Part shown: one piece after another, positions 42,101 through 49,671 of the stretch | Position numbering within the stretch: position 1 is the stretch's first letter | Layout: each line of letters begins with the position of its first letter | Assembly (NCBI GenBank): GCA_963575745.1 | Contig: CAUYUJ010022054.1 | Span: 45,203-109,202 of the forward strand | Direction: 5' to 3' | Source: Prorocentrum cordatum | Taxonomy: Eukaryota; Sar; Dinophyceae; Prorocentrales; Prorocentraceae | Length of the DNA: 64,000 bases | Notes under the pieces: generated by a model | The model's input: only the letters and a program-made list of their open reading frames with translations | Told to the model about the DNA's origin: nothing | The model's database searches: none | Position numbers and translations under genes: made by a program

Positions 42101-44189
42101 TCATCCTTCGGATGCCGTCTTCCAGCGTCTCCAAGTCGAAGAGAGGGAAAGCATCTTCACGAGCGCGAGCCCTAGCACGTCCCAAGAGTATGGTGACCTG
42201 GCCGATGTCGAGCTGCTGGTCGCTCCACTTCTTCTTCCACACCTTAGCCCGAATGTCCATCGCCGTGAGGGGGTCCGACGATATTACCTGGCCTTCCTCG
42301 AACTCATCCTTCGAGGTGGCCTTGTCCTTGATAAGTCGAAACAGCTTCCCAGGTGCTGCCACGTGCTGCTCCTCCGCCCATTGGGGGAAGGCCAGATACT
42401 GGGAATAACATTCCATCCGCTGCAAGCTGGCAGCAATCTTGCTGCTCTCGTCCTTGTAGCGCCTGATGGTGTCGTTCGTGGCGATGTTGAGCTGCCGCAG
42501 CTTCCTGCACCAAGCCGTTTTCTCCTTGTGCGGGAGAGAAGCCAGGGTCGAAGAAGGAACCCAAGCCGTGGCCTCCCTGAGCCTGGTAATTAACTTCCCA
42601 AACCGAGGCGATTCTCGCTTGGAACTGGCCCTGTCCAACTCCTCCATCAAGAAAGCAATCTTGGCCCACCAGTCTACTCCAGGATCCCGTGTGCGTGTAA
42701 AGGGAGGGGACGGCACCACTTTATGGGTCCTGGTAAGACGAGCCAGACCTCGGCCTCGATGAGCCTTGCTGTCTTTGTCCAGACCCTCACCGTCGAGCAG
42801 GTGGCTGAAGAACTCTTCAACCTTGCCAACCCACTCACCGAAGGCAATGCCCAGCTTGCCAGCACTATCAGAGGTAAGCAGCCAAGCGTGGGAGTCCGTG
42901 ACGTGCGACGGCGGTTCCGACCAGCGATGATCCTGAGGTATGCTGATGGACGACCAAAGATCGGCACGCTGATCAACTGACCACTTATCGCCTAAGCCAG
43001 CTCCACCCCCAGGAGGGACCAGGCCTTCATCTTGGTCCTCTGGTTCGTCAGGTAGAGGCTCGTCGTCGTCAGGCTCGCCCTCATCGCTCTCTGAATCCTC
43101 CCCAAGATCCATAGAACCCAAGAAATTGAATGGAGGGGGAGATTTGATACCAAGCCGCCGTCTCTCCCCAAGCTTGGCGATCTTCGGTCTCGCTGACGTT
43201 GGAGTAGCCACCACCACCAGCTTCCTCGAGCGCTTGCTGTTTGGATCCGCCTGCTTCTTGGGCTGAGGCGGAGGGCCAAAAGCCTTTGGTAAGCTAAGAG
43301 TTCGTCCCTCAGCTGGCTTGGCAGCCAGAAGTAGATCCAAGACAATGCCGTAATGCGCTTTGCCGCCTTCGCCCACTAAGTCCGTGTCGGCGTGAATGCG
43401 GTCCAGGTACTCCAAGGCAGGCCCTGAGGCCACAACATGGTCTAGGAGCGTTCCCTGCCCTCCAGTGTACGTGTAGTCCACGTTGTCTGCCACCAAGATA
43501 TTGCCTTGGACCAAATTGAGCCACCCGGCCTTGCGGAGGGTATCTGGAGGGAAGTTCCAGTCGCATAAGATGACCCAAGGTGTCGATAAAGAGGAAACGA
43601 GTGAGGCCAAATGTCTAAGTTTCTCCACGTTGGCGCCCGTGATGCCCAACCCATTGTATAGGTAGCCTCCGATAATCGTGAGATGTGCACCTTTCAAAAG
43701 CACCTGCATCCCGACCAGATCCTTAAAACGAACTCCAGTGGTAAGAGCCGCCACGTCCTTCTTGCCTTTATCTGCTCGCTTACCAGGTAGCTCGTCCTTG
43801 TTGGAGGCCAAGTGCCTGAGTGACCAAGAAGACCATTTCTTTGAGACACCCATCGCGACACCACCAGCTTTCTTCGTGAAGATAGCCGACTCAGCACCCG
43901 CTGGGCACACCATACTTTTGTAACCAGCTTTATCAAACTCCAACAAGACATCATTGGTTTCGGCGATGTCCATGTGGGTCTCCTGGATGATGACCGCGTC
44001 GTAGGACCGCTTCAACGGCGCCTTGGCCGACGTACCCCAGGTCGACAAATTACGCATGCACACCCGAAACTGTGCACCATCTCCTATGTCAGCCTTCGCC
44101 TCCTTCTCGGTAGCCTGAGTGGCCCCAATAGCTTGTATGACCCAGTCCCAGAAGATGCACATTCGATCCTGAGCCTGATCGTCCTCCAT
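39102..44189 (-). CDS. NL-B ORF2: endonuclease, reverse transcriptase, zinc finger, RNase H
   Basis: A 1695-residue open frame. The endonuclease (about 60-285) has QETH (E70), WVILCDWNFPP (D210), TLLDH (D250) and KAHYG (H279; the usual preceding Asp is Ala). An acidic linker covers 360-390. The RT (about 690-1000) has VLWDIEGFYDAL (D826), SMIAGLGGAVDFSR (881-894, Ala for the usual Gln of motif B), WVDD (916-919) and AGLVISAK. A C-x2-C...H-x4-C finger is at 1268-1286. RNase H has GGDASGG (D1355), RGETTA (E1407), VTDSG (D1430), ESH (H1476) and ALADE (D1499). The C-terminus is Cys/His-rich (FHCSACG, HACLRCG). The first Met is used as start, but sequence upstream to the TGA at 44292 is in the same frame and looks coding. 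Confidence 0.92.
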   Translation of the reverse strand: MEDDQAQDRMCIFWDWVIQAIGATQATEKEAKADIGDGAQFRVCMRNLSTWGTSAKAPLKRSYDAVIIQETHMDIAETNDVLLEFDKAGYKSMVCPAGAESAIFTKKAGGVAMGVSKKWSSWSLRHLASNKDELPGKRADKGKKDVAALTTGVRFKDLVGMQVLLKGAHLTIIGGYLYNGLGITGANVEKLRHLASLVSSLSTPWVILCDWNFPPDTLRKAGWLNLVQGNILVADNVDYTYTGGQGTLLDHVVASGPALEYLDRIHADTDLVGEGGKAHYGIVLDLLLAAKPAEGRTLSLPKAFGPPPQPKKQADPNSKRSRKLVVVATPTSARPKIAKLGERRRLGIKSPPPFNFLGSMDLGEDSESDEGEPDDDEPLPDEPEDQDEGLVPPGGGAGLGDKWSVDQRADLWSSISIPQDHRWSEPPSHVTDSHAWLLTSDSAGKLGIAFGEWVGKVEEFFSHLLDGEGLDKDSKAHRGRGLARLTRTHKVVPSPPFTRTRDPGVDWWAKIAFLMEELDRASSKRESPRFGKLITRLREATAWVPSSTLASLPHKEKTAWCRKLRQLNIATNDTIRRYKDESSKIAASLQRMECYSQYLAFPQWAEEQHVAAPGKLFRLIKDKATSKDEFEEGQVISSDPLTAMDIRAKVWKKKWSDQQLDIGQVTILLGRARARAREDAFPLFDLETLEDGIRRMKGTSAKGIEQLGKRDLIWLPEQGKQELVQLFQLIEQSVAWPWQLTVVLVTLLRKPSGDDRAIGILSTLARLWSSCRGEYRASWTKAKAGHWDAAVAGSSALREALARSYLDETVALTTIKDWVQASVLWDIEGFYDALKWQLLLETGMEHDLPPCILALEMILHMGVRFLRDSGYYSDTIIPEQSMIAGLGGAVDFSRCSLHNILDRVAQGPPGVTVRSWVDDVSQRVEGRYKRVLGLALQAGLTFAKGCSEAGLVISAKSTIVTNNAGLGKELKRGFAKEGFEVKIESVATDLGIERGTVGFRRPKQAQRRRGAQQRFTRVKRFAQGAVRKKIGAKLAMMGVLPMADYSDKVFGAAPSVINGWRKALGQTLAKKWPGRCLTTLLQLRVGRKDPQYQIVHRLVESWMSIIFKPGFDLELARRTWRTARRRIDSRDLKDRWRGITGVVSATIATLLDIGWDPVGPWAWISDLGERFMAPDHIIGQGPQDMSALKDAISDTIDRMLWDKASRHWNGKGLEEGADVCEARRHLTSLKKKGEHEMAGAIETVMTGASWTRSRISTLSSSNLDTTDCQRCKCGLEETDLHRSWSCSCNEVFSSDSTNLRNRAHHDYENLPCLWLRGLLPAPWTEVDEPTDNPYDEVIGHKDDLKDLDHLLVGGDASGGLHSADARLRRIGWSYQVIKVTSDTDLDVQLLFSRGGGIPKKQTINRGETTALLRAAEDLLNLGVPITFVTDSGYVVNGLRKLSQGRLPTTNLDLWLQVKDVVAQYPSMLSVVKIESHMSVEVAIQAGTQIEHYLANALADEAAGYWANVVAVHSSVAASLEHAEAIGRAVRKHLAKAFLAAAEAEPKRFRPTRSMAKKFSRRVKLSEHQVFTGMGTSFHCSACGCSASGRKLERFLETPCLGGVLKGHIQRVGDVGVHVQGVPIHESHLLGYFKDLQIHACLRCGCVGKHFLRRLANVCSGQLGHYGHQNLGKLARGILPKGRVAFCSKQPEHIGT

Positions 44190-44291
44190 GTCGCCGTCAA
44201 CTTGGTCAGGAAAGGAACGATCTGGAGGAACTCGATTCCCGAGAAGGCGTCGAAACCGTCGGCGCAGCTCACTAAGGTCGTCGAAATGCCA

Positions 44292-45774
44292 TCACAGGAA
44301 TCTCCTGTAGCGCCTAGGGTTCCTGATGGAGTTGAGCGCGTTGAAGAAGAAAGCCCTGTGCGGCTCCGCTGTGACCCAAGCGCGCGTGCATAAATGTTCT
44401 GCGATGTCCTGCAACGACATGCGGTCGTAATTCTCCAGGTTCTGACGGAGGCCGCGCATAGACCGACGTGAGAGCGATGCCACAGTGTACGGAACACACC
44501 ACTCCTTCCAATGTTCCAAAGAATTGTAGCGCTCGCCTCTGATGTCGTGGACCCACCTGGACGCGGCAGCAGTCATATCATACCTAAGATCTCGTCGCTC
44601 TCTGGCTCGATCCACTCTGGGAAGTTGAGGAGGTCGTGGCCGTCGATCTCGAAGTTCAGAGCCTAAGTCAGCGTAGAGCTCCCAGGTAACCTTCCAGCCA
44701 CTTGCCTCAATCGTGCCCTCGATGAGAAGGAGACTGCCGTGCTTCGCGAACAGAGACCTTTCCTTGCCAACAGAAATCGGTGGCCAGTTTCCAACGCGAG
44801 CCCGCCCAGCAAGTGGCAACGACGAACGTGGCGACGTCGAACCTGGGTGTCCAGGATTTTGCATTCTGACGCCCGCCTGGAAGGAATCTGCCTGTGCCGT
44901 CGACTGCGAGAAAAACGTACCGCGGTCGAAATGATTATTTGCCTCAAAGTGCTGCAGTGACACAAGCTGATCTGTCCAGGAATCTTGAAAATTGACGCTG
45001 TCAAAAGTACGAGATAACTTCGAACCATGCCAGTGCCAAGCAGAGGTCTCAAGTGGAGTCACCCCCTGCGAATAAAGACTACTGGGACTGCTATTCCCAT
45101 CCATCAAATCAGGGGTCTCGAGAGAAGCCACCCCCTGCATCCCACTATCTGGGTAATTGAAATAACCACCACCAGAAAGCCCAAGAGAGGCTGCCATTTG
45201 AGACGCACGATCGTCCCAGAAAAAACAAACCTGGTCCTCCCAGATCGTGCCAAGGGTCCCGAGAGGGGCCACCCCTTGGTAAGTATGCTCCCCCAGCGTG
45301 CTGCAGAACGTCTCTGACTCGAACTTGCCAGGGGTCCCGAGAGGGGCCACCCCCTGGTATGCAGTCTCATCTGTGGAGCTGTGGACCGAGGCCTCCCAGT
45401 CCGTGCCAAGGGTCCCGAGAGGTGCCACCCCTTGGTATGCAGCCTTATCTGTGGAGCAGTAGAACGTGTCATACCCGTCCGTGCCAAGGGTCCCAGGAGG
45501 GGCCACCCCTTGGTATGCTAGTAAGCTGTCGTCGCCCTGGCCGACGTTCGTGACAGGGGTCTCGAAAGGAGCCCCCCCCTGCAATAAACTCGTGCCGCCG
45601 AAATCCAGGCCAGGGGTCCCAGGAGGGGCCACCCCCTGGAATAACCTCCTGGAAGTCCAAGTTGATGCCGTACTTGTAGTAGATCTGCCCGACGTGCCCT
45701 CTTCACTGGCCTCCCCCTGCGCTGCTACCTGCCCAGGGCGGGGCGGGAGCCAGGGATCTGCCGAGGGTGGGCTG
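44292..45774 (-). CDS. NL-B middle coding region with GVAPLGTPG repeats
   Basis: On the minus strand this frame, the same as ORF2, runs from about the end of ORF1 to a TGA at 44294-44292. It contains about eight units of roughly 26 residues with the core YQGVAPLGTLGT (45650-45050), then a non-repetitive region (GWKVTWELYADLGSEL, SRWVHDIRGERYNSLEHW, AFFFNALNSIRNPRRYRRFL). Coding-like sequence (WHFDDLSELRRRFRRLLG) continues directly after the TGA into ORF2. The TGA may therefore be a single nonsense change or a read-through site. No ATG near its 5' end is convincing; it may be reached by frameshift from ORF1. Function is unknown. Confidence 0.65.
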
Positions 45775-47043
45775 CTAAACTGTCGACTGTCTGCCAACTG
45801 CACCTGCCCTCTTCCTGGCCAGCGCTTCGTCCATGATGGTGCGGAGCTCCGTCTGCTTGCCGTCGACCAAAGGAGAGACACTCGCCCAGGGAGATTTTCC
45901 AGCCGCCGCTGTCTGAGTCGGTGCCGTAGGTGTGGAGGGAGTGGCCCCCACCGCAGGGCCTGTGGCTGAAGTAGCCGCCGTTGCCTCAGCGCCACCTGCT
46001 TCAACTGATCCTCCTTCGCCTGGATTGGCCGCCGAGGCAGGCGGGCACGAACTGGACTTGCGCTTCTTGGCCTGTTGCCAAGATCCGATCTCCTCCACCT
46101 TCTTCTGCTGCTGCGAGGCCAAATTTTCCACCACCTTGCGGAACTGCGAGTCCAAAGCCGCACGGGACTCCGTCTCGAAATTGCTTTTGCGCCGCTCGAA
46201 CTCTTCGCGATCGCTATCCTCAAGGTCCACGTCATCGAAGAGCCCCCCGAAGCTGAGGTTGAGCTCCGCCTTTTGGTCCAAGAACTGACGGACGTCCAGC
46301 TTCCCCAACTCAGATGGAGACGAAGGCGGGACAGGCGCCAGCTCCTTGGCCACGAGCTCCTGCGCCACAGTAGCATCTGCCAAGTTGCTCGCACAATCTC
46401 GGTAGAATCCCATGGCTTCTCCCAGCTCTTGCTCGAGACGGAGAACACGCTTTGCCACCTTGTCCATGCTGGCCTCGGCCCGCTCAACCTTCTGCGTCGC
46501 CTCCGTGGGCCTGGCGGATGCAGGCTTCGGTGGTGCAGCAGCGGGAATTTGATTGACCAAGGTATCACGAAGTAGCTTTGCCTGCTCAGCTGCTGCGCCT
46601 CCCTTAGCGATGATGCGCTCCAAGGCCGCCTTGTCCCCGTCCGAAATCCCAGATCCGTGAAGAGCATCTGCTGGTTGCGGTGCCCCACCTCCTGTTCCTG
46701 TGGGCTTACGTCCTTTGAGGAAACAACCGCAGTATTGGCAGGTGTAGTCGAATTTCTCCAGCAGGTCATTGTAGCAGAACTTCCCACAGACTTTGCACCA
46801 GGTCGCATCTCGTCCAAGCTTGGGAAGAGCAATGCGCTGCGAGATGTTCTGTCGAAGATCCGCTCGAGGGGTCGCTGGTCGCCAAGGCTGCATCGTGTAA
46901 TTGCCGTATGCGTTCGAGCTACCATTCCCAAGACTGGGCCACTGGTCGCTGAGAGACATACTTGCGCCTGCCGTGGTCGAAGATTGATACCACGGCGCTC
47001 TGCTCTGCCAAGACTTATACTGCTGACGCCCTCCTTTCCCCAT
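45775..47043 (-). CDS. NL-B ORF1, zinc-ribbon-like protein
   Basis: A 422-residue frame starting MGKGGRQQYKSW, the first ATG of this frame after the leader. The motif TWCKVCGKFCYNDL...YTCQYCG lies about one third of the way in. It has the C-x2-C-G...Y-N...C-x2-C pattern also found at the start of NL-A and NL-C ORF1. A coiled-coil-like stretch follows (VERAEASMDKVAKRVLRLEQ), then a charged helix (REEFERRKSNFETESRAAL) and an A/T/P-rich tail. RNA-binding or assembly role is inferred from position. The same frame is open upstream through the leader and TCC array, but that part is simple sequence and is not counted. Confidence 0.8.
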   Translation of the reverse strand: MGKGGRQQYKSWQSRAPWYQSSTTAGASMSLSDQWPSLGNGSSNAYGNYTMQPWRPATPRADLRQNISQRIALPKLGRDATWCKVCGKFCYNDLLEKFDYTCQYCGCFLKGRKPTGTGGGAPQPADALHGSGISDGDKAALERIIAKGGAAAEQAKLLRDTLVNQIPAAAPPKPASARPTEATQKVERAEASMDKVAKRVLRLEQELGEAMGFYRDCASNLADATVAQELVAKELAPVPPSSPSELGKLDVRQFLDQKAELNLSFGGLFDDVDLEDSDREEFERRKSNFETESRAALDSQFRKVVENLASQQQKKVEEIGSWQQAKKRKSSSCPPASAANPGEGGSVEAGGAEATAATSATGPAVGATPSTPTAPTQTAAAGKSPWASVSPLVDGKQTELRTIMDEALARKRAGAVGRQSTV

Positions 47044-47165
47044 GAAGCAAGAATATGTAGTAGGAAACCTGTGGTGATCAGGTTCCTGAAAGCAATTGAG
47101 AACTGGCTGCGGACTAGCAGCTTCCACTTTGGCACGGAGGCGCGGAGCCCCCTGAGTGCAACCAT

Positions 47166-47187
47166 CTTGAGCCAAAATGGCTACGGA
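47166..47187 (-). other. DinoSL copy, exact 22-nt match
   Basis: The minus strand reads TCCGTAGCCA...TTGGCTCAAG, identical to the copy at 20744. The next bases are ATGGTTGCAC and no GT intron start follows. It is preceded by CTTCT and a TCC array (47190-47268 on the + strand as GGA). Confidence 0.95.
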
Positions 47188-47189
47188 GA

Positions 47190-47268
47190 AGAAGCAGGAG
47201 GAGGAGGAGGAGGAGGAGGAGGAGGAGGAGGGGGAGGAGGAGGAGGAGGAGGAGGAGGAGGAGGAGAG
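47190..47268 (-). repeat. TCC microsatellite upstream of NL-B
   Basis: (GGA)n on the + strand with few interruptions. It is continuous with the start of the leader apart from a CTTCT/CTGC interruption. More GGA-rich sequence follows to about 47340 and at 47500-47590. Confidence 0.9.
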
Positions 47269-47629
47269 AGGATGGTCACGCAGGATGAGGGACGAAGAGG
47301 GAACGCGGCTGGAGGATGAGGTGGAGGAGGAGGAGGAGCTATCGACGGCGCAATGATCCAGGCTACAAAGCAGCGTGGCAGCGTTGCGCTTCCAGACGCT
47401 TTGCGTAACCCACCAGTCCATCCAGACACGATGCCCAGGCGAGTTGCCCTTATCAGATATGTCGATGAGCATACAGTGGAATAGTGGACTGAATAAGACG
47501 TGATACCCCAAGAGGGGGAGGGTGAAGGAGGAACTGGAGAAAGAGGAGGTGGAGGAGCAGGGAGGGGGGGGGGGAAGAGGAGGAATAGGCGGATACGGAA
47601 CAGGATGAGGATGATGAGGAGGATACTGA

Positions 47630-48015
47630 CCAGTGTAAACCCAAGACGCATCAACGATGTTGGAATGAACCCTCCTTCCACGCTCCCTCTTCATATGCCC
47701 CTACAAGGGTTCATTTCCACTCAGGGAAGTGCCCCGTTGCGTGCCAAAACACAATTCTCGGAACTTCAATGCCACGAGTGAACTTGGCTGTTGCGTCTTG
47801 AAGATCCTGAATTGTGCCAGAGCACCATTCCTGGGACTTCAGCACCGCGAAGCAACGTTACTGTTGCGCCCTGTCAACCCTGACATCCTCCATATAGGCT
47901 TGCCCCATAGGAGCCCTGGCTCAAACCCTACTAATTGGTCCGTTGCCCCTCCTATGGCTATGCCTATGCCTATGCCCCCACCCTAACTCCTATGCCTACG
48001 CCTATGCCTGTGCCT
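47630..48015 (-). repeat. TCC-tailed repeat unit, copy 2, inverted
   Basis: On the minus strand it ends GGAGGGTTCATTCCAACATC...TTGGGTTTACACTGG before TCC-rich sequence, matching 28148-28199. NL-B therefore seems inserted in or next to the TCC tail of this other repeat. Confidence 0.75.
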
Positions 48016-48065
48016 GTGCCTGCTTGCTTGCTTGCTTGCTTTTTGGCGCGCTTGCACGCTTGCTC

Positions 48066-48103
<38 letters not shown>

Positions 48104-48146
48104 GCGCTTGCTTGCGCGCTTGCTTGCACGCTTGCTTGCTTGCTGA
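48016..48146 (+). repeat. TTGC tetranucleotide array
   Basis: (TTGC)n with GCGC and CACG interruptions. Minus-strand KQAS-repeat ORFs are spurious. Confidence 0.95.
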
Positions 48147-48264
48147 GTGGCGGATTCCAAGCATGCTTGATTCCTCCGATTCCTTGATTTGAGTCGTCTA
48201 ATCTATGTTGAGTCAACGCTGGCTGATATTTTCAATATCTTAATAACAAAATTTCTGGTACGTT

Positions 48265-48510
48265 GACTATGGGGACCCGTGAAAGTCTTGCAATTGTTTA
48301 ATACGAATATGCACATCGCTGAGGCGATCATCACATTTTGAAAAGGAGCCGCCCTCAATCCGTGCAGCTTTTGCGCATGTCTGCAACGAACGTGCGCGGC
48401 TGCCACATTTTGAAAACGGCCCGCTCTCAATCTTCCAGGTTTTGCAACTTCTTAAGAGGATTGTGCGCGGCGCTAAGGCGAGAGCGACATTTAAAAAGCA
48501 GCCAGCCCTC
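48265..48510 (-). repeat. ~80-bp satellite, minus orientation
   Basis: Three to four monomers complementary to the 27290-27890 array (ACATTTTGAAAA, GCCCTCAATC, GTGCGCGGC). Together with 47630-48015, this repeats the 27290-28199 arrangement in the opposite orientation. Confidence 0.8.
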
Positions 48511-48654
48511 CATTTTGAAACTGTTCCCAATCTCAAGCTTCATGATCATAAATGTGAAAGGGATTCTCAGGCGAAGCGCCTGGCCCGCCCTTCCGACTGG
48601 CCTCGGGGTGCGGCACGGAGGAGTTATTTAGAAGGAAAGGAGCGGAGGAGGGCG

Positions 48655-49000
48655 AGCAAAAAGGCCAGATGCCCCTTGGATGCCTCTTGGGGCATCTTGG
48701 GGGTCCCTGGGCAGTCCCAGGGCCCTCTCGGGGCGTCTTGGGTGCATCTGTTGGGCCTCTTGGGGCCTCTTGGGGTCTCTTGGGGGTCTTGGGGGTCTCC
48801 TGGGGGCCTCTTGGGGGCCTCTTGGGGCCTACTGGGCACCACTTGGGGTCGTCTTGGGGCACCCTTGGGAGCCTCGGGGGCCATCTTGTGGCCATCTTGG
48901 AGGGAATCGAGACCTCTCCAAGAGGCCAAAATGTGGCCAAAGCCTTTCCAGTCAAATTGTTCATTGTTTTTTGCTTTCTCGCGGGAGGTTGGAAGAAGAA
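48655..49000 (+). repeat. CTTGGGGCC dispersed repeat, plus copy
   Basis: Units of GGGGCCTCTTGGGG and GGGTCTCTTGGGGG. No full head or tail is present. Confidence 0.8.
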
Positions 49001-49219
49001 ACGCTCTAAACTAGGGTCGCGAGGTGGGTCGCAGGTGGGTCGCGGGGTGGGTCGCGGGTGAGTCGCGGGGTGGATCGCGGGTGGGACGACGACAACAACA
49101 AAAACAAAACAGCAAGAATCCGCACTGTGGGAACCCACTTTTAGCCACGCACCCGGGGACTGTAAGCCCGTTCGGCCCTTAATTCTGATCTGAGTAGGCC
49201 CCAGGGGGGGCGGGGGCCA

Positions 49220-49560
49220 GACCGGTGCCTCAGTGCCGCATGGGGGGCCAAACGAGCCTAGACCCGCCAAAAGGGCCCTCACGGGGGCCCAGAGGACACC
49301 AAAACGACTCCAGCTCGCCTACCGCTGCTTCGAGGCGGCCCACGTGGCCTCCAATACAGAGAGCTTCAAACTGCTCTCCGAGAGAGGCGCAAGGGGCAAA
49401 CATCATTGATTTCCTAATGTTTTCAATGGATTTCGTGTGGTCACCTGCTCCGATGCCCGACGCCCAGAGCCGGCGCAATAGGCGTCAACGAGGGCCCCAA
49501 CACAACCCAAGAGGGCGCCAAGATGGCCCAAGAGGCGCCCAAGATCGCCCAAGAGGGCTC
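49220..49560 (-). repeat. CTTGGGGCC dispersed repeat, minus copy
   Basis: Reverse-complement units (CCCAAGAGGGCGCCAAGATG) surround a core at 49400-49440 (ATCATTGATTTCCTAATG) like that at 1729. It directly precedes the leader relics of the gene at 49672. Confidence 0.75.
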
Positions 49561-49572
49561 AACGCTGCCCCC

Positions 49573-49609
49573 ACCGAAGCCATTTTTGCTCAAGCAGTTT
49601 TCGTTCAAG
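49573..49609 (+). other. Two decayed DinoSL relics in tandem
   Basis: Positions 49573-49594 read ACCGAAGCCA...TTTGCTCAAG, 20 of 22 bases of the leader (first base A is allowed). Immediately after, CAGTTTTCGTTCAAG (49595-49609) matches the last 14 leader bases at about 10 positions. Tandem, 5'-truncated leader relics are the known footprint of repeated trans-splicing and retroposition in dinoflagellates (described by Slamovits and Keeling). They lie about 62 bp upstream of the start codon at 49672. Confidence 0.8.
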
Positions 49610-49671
49610 CAAGTCTGGTTCCAGTCTTTTGCCTTTCAGAGGATCTCCAGTCGACCCGTCGTTGCCAGACC

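Larger units (their letters stand above)
38611..47187 (-). mobile_element. NL-B, nearly intact DinoSL-headed non-LTR retrotransposon
   Basis: On the minus strand the order is TCC array, DinoSL (47187-47166), 5'UTR, ORF1 (47043-45775), a middle coding region with 26-residue repeats to an in-frame TGA at 44294-44292, ORF2 (44189-39102, 1695 residues, no internal stop), a 3'UTR with three ~105-bp repeats, and a TCC array. The 5'UTR shares GGGGGCTCCGCGCCTCCGTG with NL-A and an AAAGTGG...GCTAGTCCGC segment with NL-C. The element is about 8.6 kb and is the best candidate for an active or recently active member. Confidence 0.9.
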
